Shown piece by piece: positions 34,799-44,516 of a stretch of DNA of 64,000 bases. Source of the stretch: Polycyclovorans algicola TG408 (GTDB lineage: Bacteria > Pseudomonadota > Gammaproteobacteria > Nevskiales > Nevskiaceae). A program made the translations under genes and the position numbers. Under the pieces are notes generated by a model, which saw only the letters and a program-made list of their open reading frames with translations, did no database searches and had not been told where the DNA came from. The DNA is taken from assembly GCF_000711245.1 (NCBI RefSeq), contig NZ_JOMH01000001.1:614830-678829 (forward strand). The letters are read 5' to 3'. Numbering within the stretch: the stretch's first letter is position 1; the number at the start of each line of letters is the position of its first letter.

Positions 34799-36904
34799 AT
34801 GAACCGTTCCCTGATTGGCCGCGCCGCGGTCGCGCTGTCGGCAGCTTTTGTTCTTCATCCCATCGCCGCCATGGCACAGGCTGAACCCGCGCCGCCAGAA
34901 CCGACCCTGCCAACCCTGATCGTCACCGCCGACCCACTGGGCGACCGCACAGCCGACGAATTGGCACAGCCCACCATCGTGCTGTCGGGTGAGGCGCTGA
35001 ATCGCAAACGGCGCGCCACGATTGGCGAAATGCTCTCCGACGAACTCGGCGTGTCGAGCAGCGATTCCGGCCCTGGCGTCGGACGGCCGGTGATTCGCGG
35101 CCAGTCCGGCGCGCGGGTGCTGGTGCTCGACAACGGTATTCGCAGCATGGACGTGTCGACCATTGGCGCTGATCACGCCAATGGCGTCGACGTGCTCATC
35201 GCCGATCAGGTCGAGGTCATCAAGGGGCCCTACGCCCTGATCCACGGCAGCGGCGCCTCGGGTGGAGTGGTCAACATCCGCAATCGCCGCATCAACCCCG
35301 ACGCCGACCCCGGTCTGTCGGGCAGCGGCTACTTCAGCTACGGCGACAATGCCGACGAGCGTACCGGCGCGGCCAACCTCGAGCTGGGCACCCGCCACCT
35401 CAACCTGCAGGCCGACTATTCGGCACGTCGCACCGGCGACTTCGACATTCCCGGCTTCGCCCAGTTGGACCCGGCCGCAGACGTCATTGACCGCGAAGGC
35501 ACACTGGAAAACAGCAACCTCAGCGCCGATAACCTCGGCCTGAGCGCCACCACGCACGGTGACGCCGGCTGGTTTGGCGTCGGGTTCTCACGCCTTGAAA
35601 CCGAGTACGGCATTCCCGGCATGGAAGGCGACCCGGTGACCGGCGAGATCGACGAATTCGAGCGCATCCTCATTGAGCAGGACCGCTTTGAAGCCCGCGG
35701 CCAGCTCAACGCGCCGTTGGTCGGCGTCGAGGCGCTGCGGGTCAAATTTGCCCACACCGACTACACGCAGCAGGAGGTCGGCTTTGTCTTCGCCGGCGGC
35801 GTGTTCGACGACAGCGAGGTCGAGGCCGATTTCAGCAATAAGGAATACGAAGCGCGGGTCGAGCTGATTCACGCGCCCATCGCCGGGCTCAGCGGTGTGG
35901 TCGGCCTGCAGTTCAATGACCGCGATTACGCGGCGCGCGACGACGCCGGTAGCGACCTTTACGTGCCGCCCACCGACACGCGCGGCGGCGCCATTTTTCT
36001 CGTCGAAGAAGCCGAGCGGGCCTGGGGCCGTATCGAGTTCGGCGCGCGGCTGGCACAGGTCGAGCTTGATCAGCGCAGCGACGGCATCTCGCGCGACTTC
36101 ACCCCTATCAGCCTGTCGGCCGGCACCGTCACCGACCTTGATGCGGCGCACCACCTCAAGCTCTACGCCACCCGCACCCAGCGCGCGCCGGTGGCCGAAG
36201 AGCTGTTTGCTGACGGCCCGCACGGCGCGGCCGGCACCTTCGAGCGCGGCGACACCGAGCTGAAGGAGGAAACCAACAACACGCTCGACCTGGGCATTGA
36301 TCGCCACCTGGGCCCGTGGCTGTGGCAAGTCAACGTGTTCTACAACCGTGCGCAGGACTACATCTACCTGGCCACCGACGTCGATGGCAACGGTGATCCG
36401 CTGTTCGTCGACGACACCGGCGCGGCACCGGGCGACAACCTGTCGGTGCGCTATGTGCAGGGCGGCGTCGACCTGCTGGGCGGGGAGGCCGAGACCAGCT
36501 TCCAGCTCCTCGAAGGCCCGATCAGTCTGCGCAGCCGTGTGTTCGTCGACACCGTGCGCGGCCGGCTGCGCGATGGCGACGGCAACCTGCCGCGCATCAC
36601 CCCAACCCGTTATGGCGTGGGCATCGACGGCAACCTACAGCAGGTCGGCTATGCGCTGACCCTGACCCAGGTGGGCGACCAGAACAAGACGGCGCGCGGC
36701 GAAACGGCCACCGACGGATACACGTTGCTGTCGGCCGATCTCAGCTACACGCTGCGCACCGCCAACGGTCCGATTGAACTGGCGCTGCGGGGGCGCAACC
36801 TGCTGGATGAAGAGATTCGCCGCCACACCTCGTTCTTCAAAGATCGGGCGCCGCTGCCGGGCCGGGCGGTGTTCGCCAGCATCCGCTACGACTTTGCGAT
36901 GTGA
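34799..36904 (+). CDS. TonB-dependent receptor, ZnuD-like (zinc uptake)
   Basis: A 701-residue outer-membrane receptor. The signal peptide ends near AMAQA (residue 27). The plug domain covers about 40-170 with VGRPVIRGQSGARVLVLDNG near 95-114 and a His-containing GADHANGVDVLIADQVEVIKGP. The beta-barrel ends with Phe-Ala-Met. ELFADGPHGAAGTFERGD near 468 and HTSFFKDRAPLPGRAV near 679 resemble ZnuD receptors for zinc (and haem in Neisseria). Two Zur-box-like palindromes lie just upstream. Zinc import under zinc limitation is the best call. Confidence 0.87.
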   Translation: MNRSLIGRAAVALSAAFVLHPIAAMAQAEPAPPEPTLPTLIVTADPLGDRTADELAQPTIVLSGEALNRKRRATIGEMLSDELGVSSSDSGPGVGRPVIRGQSGARVLVLDNGIRSMDVSTIGADHANGVDVLIADQVEVIKGPYALIHGSGASGGVVNIRNRRINPDADPGLSGSGYFSYGDNADERTGAANLELGTRHLNLQADYSARRTGDFDIPGFAQLDPAADVIDREGTLENSNLSADNLGLSATTHGDAGWFGVGFSRLETEYGIPGMEGDPVTGEIDEFERILIEQDRFEARGQLNAPLVGVEALRVKFAHTDYTQQEVGFVFAGGVFDDSEVEADFSNKEYEARVELIHAPIAGLSGVVGLQFNDRDYAARDDAGSDLYVPPTDTRGGAIFLVEEAERAWGRIEFGARLAQVELDQRSDGISRDFTPISLSAGTVTDLDAAHHLKLYATRTQRAPVAEELFADGPHGAAGTFERGDTELKEETNNTLDLGIDRHLGPWLWQVNVFYNRAQDYIYLATDVDGNGDPLFVDDTGAAPGDNLSVRYVQGGVDLLGGEAETSFQLLEGPISLRSRVFVDTVRGRLRDGDGNLPRITPTRYGVGIDGNLQQVGYALTLTQVGDQNKTARGETATDGYTLLSADLSYTLRTANGPIELALRGRNLLDEEIRRHTSFFKDRAPLPGRAVFASIRYDFAM

Positions 36905-36910
36905 CGCAAG

Positions 36911-36953
36911 GCCAACCCCCTGCGTGGGTCCGTCAGGCCACGTTGGGGGGTTG
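36911..36953. terminator. Inverted repeat between convergent gene ends
   Basis: CCAACCCCC...GCGTG pairs with CACGTTGGGGGGTTG downstream, forming a stem between the receptor gene and the minus-strand gene ending at 36933. It may act as a bidirectional terminator. Confidence 0.45.
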
Positions 36954-37313
36954 ATCGCCGTGCCGCCGCATCGGCGGCCGCGACATGGCTGCTGCCGGTT
37001 CGGCCGTCAGCCGCTTATGGACCTGCCGCCACCAGCCCAGCACGCTGGCCCGACTGAGTAACGGCCGCTGCTGCCGTTGCCAGTCCCCGCTGGGCGTCAG
37101 TTCCAGCCTGTCGCCCTCGTCGGTTCCAACCCATCGCAATGCGCCGCTGAAAACCAGACTCTGCAAGGCTGCGTCGAGGTCCGTGGCGCGCAGCCGCGTG
37201 GCGGGCCAAGCGGCTCTCAGGTCGGCGAGGTCAAGGCGTCCACCGGCGCGGATTCGGTATTGGGAGAACACCCCCAAAACCTCGGTCTCAAGGGTGTCGG
37301 ATGTGACGATCAT
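36933..37313 (-). CDS. Hypothetical protein, possible winged-helix domain
   Basis: A 126-residue protein. The N-terminal 90 residues look like a helix-turn-helix or winged fold (LADLRAAWPATRLRATDLDAALQSLVFSGALRWV followed by a hydrophilic hairpin EGDRLELTPSG). The C-terminus is basic and Pro-rich. CAGGAG lies 6 nt before the ATG, supporting a real gene. I do not recognise a family. It is convergent with the zinc receptor gene and faces away from nothing obvious upstream. Confidence 0.6.
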   Translation of the reverse strand: MIVTSDTLETEVLGVFSQYRIRAGGRLDLADLRAAWPATRLRATDLDAALQSLVFSGALRWVGTDEGDRLELTPSGDWQRQQRPLLSRASVLGWWRQVHKRLTAEPAAAMSRPPMRRHGDQPPNVA

Positions 37314-37462
37314 GGTCGGCTCCTGGCGGCAATGGCACGTTTCACATTGCAGCCTATGCGCTGCCGATGCGCCGCCATCTGGTGCAGATTCACCAGACGC
37401 ATGCGCCGCGCGACCAACGGTTGCTGGCGCCGCATGAGCGGCGGCTGCGGCGCCGTCGACGG

Positions 37463-38476
37463 CTACGCCTGCGCGTGGTAACCGACCACTCGCTCCACTT
37501 CTTCACGTGAGCCCATGATCACCGGCACACGCTGGTGCAGCTTTTCAGGCACCAGGTCGAGAATGCGAGCGCGACCGGTGCTGGCGGCGCCTCCGGCCTG
37601 CTCAACGATGAAGCTCATCGGATTGGCTTCGTACATCAGTCGCAGCTTGCCGCCCTGCTTCTGCGTCTTGGCGTCAAGCGGGTACATGAACACGCCGCCG
37701 CGGGTGATGATGCGGTGCACATCGGCAACCATTGAGGCCACCCAGCGCATGTTGAAATCGTCGCCGCGTGGGCCTTCCTTCCCGGCCAGGCATTCGTCGA
37801 TGTAGCGCTTGACCGGCGCCTCCCAATGACGGGCATTTGAGGCGTTAATGGAGAACTCCCGCGTTTTCACCGGAATTTTCACATCCCGCTGGGTCAGCAC
37901 GAAGCTGCCCTGCTCGCGATCCAGCGTGAACACGTGCACGCCGCGCCCCACCGTCAACACCAACAGGGTTGAGGGGCCATAAACCGTGTACCCGGCGGCG
38001 ACCTGCTGGGTGCCAGGCTGCAGAAAGGCCTCATCGGTTGACGGATCGGCGTCGTCAGCGGCGCGGAGTACCGAAAAAATGGTGCCGACCGAAATGTTCA
38101 CGTCGATATTCGACGAGCCGTCGAGCGGGTCGAACAAGAGCAGATAGCCGCCCTGCGGGTACTCGCCGGGAATGCAGCTGGGGTGGTCCATTTCTTCGGA
38201 GGCCATGCCGGCCAGATGGCCACCCCATTCGTTGGCCTGCAGCAGGATCTCGTTGGACAGCACGTCGAGCTTTTTCTGCGCCTCCCCCTGGATGTTGCCG
38301 GTGCCGGCATCGCCCAGCACCCCCCCCAACGCCCCTTTGCTGACCGCGATGGAGATGCGCTTGCAGGCGCGCGCCACCACCTCCAGCAACAGGCGCAATT
38401 CAGCGTTGAGCGTGCCGTGCGCGCGCTGTTCTTCTATCAGGAACTGGGTCAACGAAATCGGGTTGGTGTTCTTCAT
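37463..38476 (-). CDS. fbp: Fructose-1,6-bisphosphatase class I
   Basis: A 337-residue gluconeogenic enzyme hydrolysing fructose 1,6-bisphosphate. The metal and substrate motif [28 protein letters not shown] lies near 106-133, with ASEEMDHP at 91-98 and YIDECLAG later. Bacterial class I FBPase of usual length. It follows mscL by a single base on the minus strand, so they may be co-transcribed. Confidence 0.96.
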   Translation of the reverse strand: MKNTNPISLTQFLIEEQRAHGTLNAELRLLLEVVARACKRISIAVSKGALGGVLGDAGTGNIQGEAQKKLDVLSNEILLQANEWGGHLAGMASEEMDHPSCIPGEYPQGGYLLLFDPLDGSSNIDVNISVGTIFSVLRAADDADPSTDEAFLQPGTQQVAAGYTVYGPSTLLVLTVGRGVHVFTLDREQGSFVLTQRDVKIPVKTREFSINASNARHWEAPVKRYIDECLAGKEGPRGDDFNMRWVASMVADVHRIITRGGVFMYPLDAKTQKQGGKLRLMYEANPMSFIVEQAGGAASTGRARILDLVPEKLHQRVPVIMGSREEVERVVGYHAQA

Positions 38477-38477
38477 G

Positions 38478-38882
38478 TCAGGACTTTTTCAACAGGTCAC
38501 GAATTTCGGTGAGCAGTGCTTCTTCGGCGCTGGGCGCAGGTGGTGCCGGCGGCGGTGCGGGTGCGGCTGCTTCCTTCGCCTGGAGGCGGGCGTAGAGCTT
38601 GATGAACAGGAAGATGGCGAAGGCGACGACGATGAAGTCGACGATGGTCTGAATCAGCTTGCCGTAGCCCAGGGTCACCGCAGGCGCGTCAGCCGTTGCC
38701 GCCTTGAGCACAATCGCCATGTCGGCAAAATCAACCCCGCCAATCAGCATCCCGACCACTGGCATCACCACATCGGCCACCAGCGAGGAAACGATCTTGC
38801 CGAACGCGGCCCCGATGACCACCGCAACCGCAAGATCAATAACGTTGCCGCGCAGCGCGAACTTCTTGAATTCCGCCAGCAT
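38478..38882 (-). CDS. mscL: Large-conductance mechanosensitive channel MscL
   Basis: A 134-residue channel with the N-terminal amphipathic helix [24 protein letters not shown] leading into TM1, a periplasmic loop, TM2 ([18 protein letters not shown]) and a C-terminal bundle helix [16 protein letters not shown] Pro/Ala linker precedes the bundle. It opens on membrane tension to release solutes in hypo-osmotic shock. AGGAG lies upstream of ATG 38882; the longer frame is rejected. Confidence 0.96.
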   Translation of the reverse strand: MLAEFKKFALRGNVIDLAVAVVIGAAFGKIVSSLVADVVMPVVGMLIGGVDFADMAIVLKAATADAPAVTLGYGKLIQTIVDFIVVAFAIFLFIKLYARLQAKEAAAPAPPPAPPAPSAEEALLTEIRDLLKKS

Positions 38883-38914
38883 GGGGTGCTCCTGAATGAA
38901 AAGATTGGCGGAGT

Positions 38915-39769
38915 TTACGGGGCTTCGGCCAAGGCTTGCGATAGATCGGAATACCGGGGGGTGAAGCCCAGTTCGTCGCGCATGCGCGTCACGTCCAGCC
39001 GCTTGGCGCCCTCGATGAACGACCACTGCGCGGGCGTGAACCGTTCGCGTGCTACGGCATACGACACGGTGGGTGGCCGAGCGATGCAGAAGTGGTCGGC
39101 AATGCGAAAAAAGTAGTCCGTCATCGTTGTCGGCTGACCGTCGCCGACGTGATAGATCCGTCCGCCCACGCCGCGCTCGGCGGCGACGATTGCCACCGCC
39201 GCGAGGTCGTCCGCATGGATGCGGTTGGACGGTGGCGCCTCGGCGAGGTCAATCACGGGGGTGCCGGCCTTGAGCCGTTCCAGTGGCCAACGCCCCGGTC
39301 CGTAGATGCCCGGGATGCGCAGCACAATGGGCTCGATGCCCGCCTCGCGCAGTGCCGTTTCCGCGTCGAGCCGCCGCCGTCCGCGGTCGTGCAGCGGCTC
39401 GGCGGGCTCGTCTTCATCGATCCAGCGGCCGCCACAATCGCCATAAACGCCGGTGGTCGAGCCATAGATGACACGGCGCCCCAGCAATTGCGGCAGGTAG
39501 CGGCGCACCCTCGTGTCGACCTGCCCCTTGCCGGGCGGCGGCGCGCACCAGAACACGGTGTCGGCAAGGGGCAACGTGGCCAGCGGTTCGGCATCAAGGT
39601 CGACGCAATGCGCGTTCACGCCTTCGCCGCGCAGGCGTTCGGCCACCTCGGGGCGACGCACGACGCCGGCCACCGACGCCCCATCGCGGCGTAACCGCCT
39701 CGCGATGCGCAGGCCAACATCGCCGCAACCGACGATCAGAAACGCGCCTTTGGATGTGGAGTTGTTCAT
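38915..39769 (-). CDS. NAD-dependent epimerase/dehydratase family protein (YeeZ-like)
   Basis: A 284-residue extended SDR-like protein. The Rossmann motif is atypical: [16 protein letters not shown] near 11-26, as in YeeZ-like proteins. [13 protein letters not shown] near 101-113 carries the YxxxK-region tyrosine without the usual lysine context, and [14 protein letters not shown] is the extended-SDR substrate segment. The function is uncertain. It is divergent from the GST gene. Confidence 0.78.
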   Translation of the reverse strand: MNNSTSKGAFLIVGCGDVGLRIARRLRRDGASVAGVVRRPEVAERLRGEGVNAHCVDLDAEPLATLPLADTVFWCAPPPGKGQVDTRVRRYLPQLLGRRVIYGSTTGVYGDCGGRWIDEDEPAEPLHDRGRRRLDAETALREAGIEPIVLRIPGIYGPGRWPLERLKAGTPVIDLAEAPPSNRIHADDLAAVAIVAAERGVGGRIYHVGDGQPTTMTDYFFRIADHFCIARPPTVSYAVARERFTPAQWSFIEGAKRLDVTRMRDELGFTPRYSDLSQALAEAP

Positions 39770-39858
39770 TGTCGTATTGTCGCGCTCAAAGGCAACAATG
39801 CGCTGATTTGCCGGTCTTAGCCGCCATCGTAATCACCCAACCTTATTTGAGTACCGAC

Positions 39859-40749
39859 ATGACCGACGCATACGAACCCCCCAAAATCTGGACTTGGTCG
39901 CAAGGCAACGGCGGGCAATTCGCCAACATCAACCGCCCGGTCGCCGGCCCCACACACGACAAGGCGCTGCCGGTGGGGAAGCATCCGCTGCAACTGTATT
40001 CGCTGGCCACGCCCAACGGCGTGAAGGTGACGGTGATGCTCGAAGAGCTGCTGGCGCTGGGCCACCGCGGCGCCGAGTACGACGCGTGGTTGATCAAGAT
40101 CAACGAGGGCGAGCAGTTCTCCAGCGGCTACGTGCAGGCCAATCCGAATTCAAAGATTCCGGTGATGGTGGACCATTCCACGCAGCCCTCACCGACGCGG
40201 GTTTTCGAGTCTGGCGCCATCTTGCTGTACCTCGCCGAGAAGTTCGGCGCCTTCTTGCCCAAGGACGCGGCACACCGCACCGAGGCACTCAACTGGCTGT
40301 TCTGGCAGATGGGCGCGGCGCCTTATCTGGGTGGCGGTTTCGGGCATTTCTATGCCTACGCGCCGAGCAAGATGGAATACCCCATCGACCGCTTCACGAT
40401 GGAGGTCAAGCGCCAACTCGACGTGCTTGATCGTCATCTGGCCGAGCACGATTACCTCGCCGGCAAGGACTATTCCATTGCGGACATGGCGGTCTGGGCC
40501 TGGTACGGCGCACTGGCGCTGGGCAAGATTTACGATGCTGCCGAGTTCTTGCAGGTGCAGGACTACACCCACGTCCAGCGTTGGACGCAGCAGATTGCCG
40601 AGCGCCCCGCCGTCAAGCGCGGGCTGATGGTCAACCGCGCCTGGGGCGAACCCTCAGGCCAGTTGCTGGAACGCCATGACGCCAGCGATTTCGAGCTGCG
40701 CACCGTGGACAAGCTCAGCGCTCCCAACACGGCGGCAAAACCGACGTGA
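39859..40749 (+). CDS. yghU: YghU-like glutathione transferase / disulfide-bond oxidoreductase
   Basis: A 296-residue GST of the Nu class. The N-terminal extension IWTWSQGNGGQFANINRPVAG precedes the thioredoxin-fold domain with LYSLATPNGVKVTVMLEEL near 47-65 and PNSKIPVMVD near 96. The C-terminal helical domain has YSIADMAVWAWYG. The E. coli homologue binds two glutathiones and reduces disulfides and organic hydroperoxides. No good Shine-Dalgarno is seen before ATG 39859. A cytochrome c gene overlaps its stop. Confidence 0.9.
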   Translation: MTDAYEPPKIWTWSQGNGGQFANINRPVAGPTHDKALPVGKHPLQLYSLATPNGVKVTVMLEELLALGHRGAEYDAWLIKINEGEQFSSGYVQANPNSKIPVMVDHSTQPSPTRVFESGAILLYLAEKFGAFLPKDAAHRTEALNWLFWQMGAAPYLGGGFGHFYAYAPSKMEYPIDRFTMEVKRQLDVLDRHLAEHDYLAGKDYSIADMAVWAWYGALALGKIYDAAEFLQVQDYTHVQRWTQQIAERPAVKRGLMVNRAWGEPSGQLLERHDASDFELRTVDKLSAPNTAAKPT

Positions 40750-41081
40750 CACGGTTGCGGCAAAAAGCCTTGGGGGTGGCCGTCGCCGCGATGGTCGTTG
40801 CCGCTGCTGCACCGGCCAGTGCCGAATCCGAGGCGGTGAATGGCGCAGCGGTGTACGCCGATCACTGCGCGCGCTGCCACACGCCAAACTGGATCAATCG
40901 CCTGCGAGGCGCGCCGCGCGCAGGCAGTGATTTCTGGACCGCACGAGCGGAGACCGATGGCATCGACGCCCTGGTCGCCCGCACCCTGCGCGGACAAGAC
41001 CGCATGCCGGCACAGCGGGTCAGCGAGGCCCAGGCCCGGGCGGCCGTCAATTATCTGATTGAGACGGCCGGCACCGACTAG
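40746..41081 (+). CDS. Small exported class I cytochrome c
   Basis: A 111-residue protein with a signal peptide (VAVAAMVVAAAAPASA, cleavage near 26), a haem c site CARCH near 42-46, and a likely Met ligand in GQDRMPAQRVS near 83-92. It would be a periplasmic electron carrier. It starts with GTG overlapping the GST stop. Its TAG stop lies in the CTAG (41078-41081) at the left end of a MITE-like element. Confidence 0.86.
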   Translation: MTRLRQKALGVAVAAMVVAAAAPASAESEAVNGAAVYADHCARCHTPNWINRLRGAPRAGSDFWTARAETDGIDALVARTLRGQDRMPAQRVSEAQARAAVNYLIETAGTD

Positions 41082-41220
41082 GGCCTGTTAACGCGCTTGG
41101 GCTCGCTGCGGCCGAGTCAGATCTGGCCCTGGGCAAGGCGGGAGAAGCGTGGTGCGGGGACGATCACCTTGGCGAAAAACCCGGCAACGCAGCGATATCG
41201 AAAGGGTCAAAAGGCCCTAG
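41078..41220. mobile_element. MITE-like element flanked by CTAG
   Basis: A 143-bp non-coding segment with CTAGGGCCT at the left and AGGCCCTAG at the right. Inverted similarity extends imperfectly for about 30 bp (both ends reach TCGCTGCG). If CTAG is the duplicated target, the insert is 135 bp. The two CTAGs contain the stop codons of the flanking convergent genes. The left 15 bp also occur at 1644-1658. Confidence 0.65.
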
Positions 41221-42404
41221 AACGCGTCGTCCGGGACGCGCACGACACCTTCCATCAAGACCCGCGCGCTGCGGCTCATGATGGCCTTCTTCACCACCCA
41301 CTGACCGCCTTTTTGCGTGGCTTCGGCGCCAACGCGCAAAGTGCCGGAGGGGTGGCCGAAGCGCACCGCCGTGCGCGCACCGCCGCCGGCCGCCAGATTC
41401 ACCAGCGTGCCGGGAATCGCCGCTGCCGTGCCGATCGCCACCGCGCAGGTGCCCATCATCGCGTGGTGTAACTTGCCCATCGACAGCGCGCGCACGTTGA
41501 GATCGATGTCACTTGCGGCGATCTGCTTGCCGCTGGACGCCACGTAGTCCTGCGGCGGCGCGACGAAGGCGATCTTCGGCGTGTGCTGACGCTTGGCGGC
41601 GTCTTCCGGCGTCTTGATCAGGCCCATGCGCAGCGCACCGGCCACGCGGATCGTCTCGAATTTGGCCAGCAGTTCCGGACGGCTGTTGATGGCCTCGCGC
41701 AACTCGGTGCCGGTGAAGCCAATCTCGGCGGCATTGACGAACACGGTCGGGATGCCGGCGCTGATCATCGTCGCCTTGATGGTGCCCAGGCCCGGCACCT
41801 CGAGATCGTCGACGAGATTGCCGGTGGGGAACATCGCGCCGCCGTCATCGCCGTCGTCCGACGGGTCCATGAACTCCAGCACGATCTCGGCGGCCGGAAA
41901 GGTCACGCCGTCGAGTTCAAAGTCGCCAGTCTCTTGCACCTGGCCGTTGGCGACCGGCACGTGGGCGATGATGGTTTTCCTGATGTTGGCCTGCCAGATG
42001 CGCACCACGCAGGTGCCGTCCTGCGGCACGCGCGACGGGTCCATCAACCCGGCGTGGATCGCGAACGCGCCGGCGGCGGTGGACAGGTTTCCACAGTTGC
42101 CGGACCAGTCGACGAAAGCCTTGTCGATGGAAACCTGCCCGTACAGGTAATCCACGTCGTGACCCGGCTGCGTGCTCTTGGACAGCATCACGCACTTGCT
42201 GGTGGACGAGGTGGCGCCGCCCATGCCGTCGATGTGCGCGGCATACGGGTCGGGGCTGCCGATCACGCGCATCAGCAATCGGTCGCGCGCCTCGCCCGGC
42301 ACCTGACAGCGTTCGGGCAGGTCGGTGAGCTTGAAGAACACGCCCTTGGACGTGCCGCCGCGCATGTAGGTGGCGGGGATCTTAATTTGGGGCATTTGTG
42401 TCAT
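41217..42404 (-). CDS. prpF: 2-methylaconitate cis-trans isomerase PrpF
   Basis: A 395-residue enzyme of the diaminopimelate epimerase-like fold. Motifs: YMRGGTSKGVFF near 13-24, DGMGGATSSTSKCVML near 59-74 and DWSGNCGNLSTAAGAFA near 98-114. PrpF isomerises the product of AcnD so that aconitase can finish the AcnD branch of the methylcitrate cycle. Here it is about 10 kb from acnD instead of adjacent. AAGG precedes ATG 42404. Its stop lies in the right CTAG of the MITE-like element. Confidence 0.93.
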   Translation of the reverse strand: MTQMPQIKIPATYMRGGTSKGVFFKLTDLPERCQVPGEARDRLLMRVIGSPDPYAAHIDGMGGATSSTSKCVMLSKSTQPGHDVDYLYGQVSIDKAFVDWSGNCGNLSTAAGAFAIHAGLMDPSRVPQDGTCVVRIWQANIRKTIIAHVPVANGQVQETGDFELDGVTFPAAEIVLEFMDPSDDGDDGGAMFPTGNLVDDLEVPGLGTIKATMISAGIPTVFVNAAEIGFTGTELREAINSRPELLAKFETIRVAGALRMGLIKTPEDAAKRQHTPKIAFVAPPQDYVASSGKQIAASDIDLNVRALSMGKLHHAMMGTCAVAIGTAAAIPGTLVNLAAGGGARTAVRFGHPSGTLRVGAEATQKGGQWVVKKAIMSRSARVLMEGVVRVPDDAF

Positions 42405-42544
42405 GAAACCTTGTCCTTTGATGTGAGCGCTACTACCATGTTCGATAAGTGGATCGGGGGTGCCCGGTCGGCGTTTGCGCCTCGGTGAGTTCACCGGGGC
42501 CTTTCGCTTTCTGGGGCCTGGAATGTCGTTTCATGGCAGCGGCC

Positions 42545-43303
42545 TCAATCGGGCAGGCGCTTGAGGCCCAGCCCCTCGTAGTTCTCGCCCACCTGTTGTC
42601 TGCCCCCGCCGCAATAAAACTTTCGCCGCAGCACATCGAATGCCCGGTTGGGCTGTTCTGGGCGAAGCACTTGCAGGCCGATGGGCCGCGCCACCAGGTC
42701 AGAGAGCTGCAGACCGGCGGAGTTGATGCGCTTGTCGGCAAACTTCACCCTGAAGGGCAGCTCGCGGCCGAGAAGATTCGCCCCGTCGCAGATGCGGCGA
42801 AACTCCAGCTCGAGATCGCGATCTTCCTTCTTGCCACGACACTCCACGACGACGTGCGTCACCCGCTCGGACTGGCCCTTTTCGTCGAGGAAGCCATAGA
42901 GCCGCTCGAGACCGTAGCGCAGTGCGTAGTGATAGGGGTTATCGGCATCGTCTCCACCTCGGGCGCGCAGTTTGTGCTTGTCGATGACGCAGGCGATGAG
43001 GATGAAGTTGCTCTGATCAATCAGGTCTGTGAGCTCGCTCAAAAAAGCTTCTCGCTCCGCGCCACTGCGAAACAGGTTGAAGTCGCCCCGCTCCTTGCGA
43101 ATGTCGTGCTCGTGCAGCACCACAATGTCGTGGCCGAAGTGCTTGAACTTGAACTTCTGCAGCGCCGACACGACCGTGTCGCTGTAGTAGCGCTTGTGAA
43201 AGATGCAGAAGGCCAGCACAAACACGGGGTAGTTCTCGTCGATGTGGGTCAGGCTGTGATCACCCGACTCATCGACGTAAACAATGTAATCACTGAACGA
43301 CAC
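42545..43303 (-). CDS. DUF3800 domain-containing protein
   Basis: A 252-residue protein with the DUF3800 signature YIVYVDESGDHSLTHID at the N-terminus, a conserved acidic segment HVVVECRGKKEDRDLELEFRRI near 149, and KRINSAGLQLSDLVARPIG near 192-210, which resembles RNase H-fold catalytic spacing (D...E...D). DUF3800 proteins often travel with restriction and other defence genes. A GTG start lies 4 bp after the hsdS stop, so it is the last gene of the hsd operon. A nuclease role is inference. Confidence 0.85.
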   Translation of the reverse strand: MSFSDYIVYVDESGDHSLTHIDENYPVFVLAFCIFHKRYYSDTVVSALQKFKFKHFGHDIVVLHEHDIRKERGDFNLFRSGAEREAFLSELTDLIDQSNFILIACVIDKHKLRARGGDDADNPYHYALRYGLERLYGFLDEKGQSERVTHVVVECRGKKEDRDLELEFRRICDGANLLGRELPFRVKFADKRINSAGLQLSDLVARPIGLQVLRPEQPNRAFDVLRRKFYCGGGRQQVGENYEGLGLKRLPD

Positions 43304-43307
43304 CCGG

Positions 43308-44516
43308 TTACCTCACCTGTACCTGGCCGTTCATCAGCAGGGGGAGCAGCCAGTCGCGGAGCTTTATCAACTCCAGGGTCTGTTGATTCAAGCCAAGCTG
43401 CTGGTCAAACATAGGCAGCACTATCTGTTCGAGCCTTTGAATCAACGGCAGCGGAGGAGTAACCACGAAGCTCTGCCGAAGATGATCCAAAGTGATGTGG
43501 CCCATCGTGGTCTTTCGCTTCTCGGCCATCATTTTGAAATGGTCGAGATAGTTCAAAAGCTCGAAGTAGAAGAAGCTCCGTGGATATTTCTTGGATGTCA
43601 CCTTGAAAATATGTTGGTTGAGAGCACCACGACCGCAGCTCCAGATTTGGACGGCGAGCGTTGCGGACCAAGAAAACAAAACGTCGCCATCCTCAACGAT
43701 CACTTTGCTCGGGATAGAAGGACTCGCACGTTCCGTGTCCGGCGAGAAGCCGTCGCTCATCTCCTTGATTTTGATTACGGGTAAGTAGTCGTCGCCTTGC
43801 GGCCGATATTTCTGCATCGCCAGCCCATTGGTGTACTGGGCGATGCTCCATAACGACCCAAACTCCCACCCCGCCGGAATCTCGCGTTTGAGGGTGGGGT
43901 TGTATGCCATCTTGCCGCCGCTGGTTTTAAAGGGGCGGCCGTTTGCGTCGGGGAAGTCGAACTGCACAAACCAGTAGTCGTAGATTGTCTTCGCCAACGA
44001 TTCCAGCTCGGCGTTGATGCGGTTGTTGAGGTCAATCTTGGCGTCGAGGGCGGAGAGGACGGCGCTGATTTTCGTTTGATCGCTGGATGAATGAGTGCCA
44101 ACCGGAAGACTGGTTAGCAAGGGCATGGTCAAGAATTTCGTTTGAGACCCTTGAGCCTGTTCTTTGAGTGACCGCAACGCCAACTTCAATGCATAGAACA
44201 CATAGTCCAACTCAAAGCCGGGCTTTGCCGACAGAACATAAGTTCTCTGGTACGCATTGAATTTTCCGATATACCTTTGAACATGAAAATTGCCCTGGGC
44301 ATTGTTGCCCGCAACAAGAACTGCAGATTGATCAAAAGCGAAATGATCAATTCTTGAAGGTTCAGATGAACAGGTGAAGAAAGGGTATCTACCGCCCAAA
44401 TTAGCTTCATTTGCGTCAAGCTTGCCGGTACGGATTTCACACGCCTCTTCGAGGGTATAGGGACTAGACAAGATGCAATTCTCCAAGCGAACCTTGGACT
44501 TTCTTCTCCAACTCAT
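43308..44516 (-). CDS. hsdS: Type I restriction-modification specificity subunit HsdS
   Basis: A protein of about 402 residues giving DNA sequence specificity. Two target-recognition domains are separated by a conserved helical spacer, DAKIDLNNRINAELESLAKTIYDYWFVQFDFP, with the matching C-terminal repeat FDQQLGLNQQTLELIKLRDWLLPLLMNG. The TRD-coding parts (about 43450-43800 and 44150-44450) look more A/T-rich than their surroundings, as expected for exchangeable domains. The start is uncertain: ATG 44516, or TTG 44486 which has AAGG upstream. It overlaps the end of hsdM. Confidence 0.93.
   Translation of the reverse strand: MSWRRKSKVRLENCILSSPYTLEEACEIRTGKLDANEANLGGRYPFFTCSSEPSRIDHFAFDQSAVLVAGNNAQGNFHVQRYIGKFNAYQRTYVLSAKPGFELDYVFYALKLALRSLKEQAQGSQTKFLTMPLLTSLPVGTHSSSDQTKISAVLSALDAKIDLNNRINAELESLAKTIYDYWFVQFDFPDANGRPFKTSGGKMAYNPTLKREIPAGWEFGSLWSIAQYTNGLAMQKYRPQGDDYLPVIKIKEMSDGFSPDTERASPSIPSKVIVEDGDVLFSWSATLAVQIWSCGRGALNQHIFKVTSKKYPRSFFYFELLNYLDHFKMMAEKRKTTMGHITLDHLRQSFVVTPPLPLIQRLEQIVLPMFDQQLGLNQQTLELIKLRDWLLPLLMNGQVQVR

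Noticed and set aside
37323-37481. Small plus-strand gene starting near 37332
   Set aside because: Cys/Arg/Trp-rich translation, overlap with fbp and no family support.
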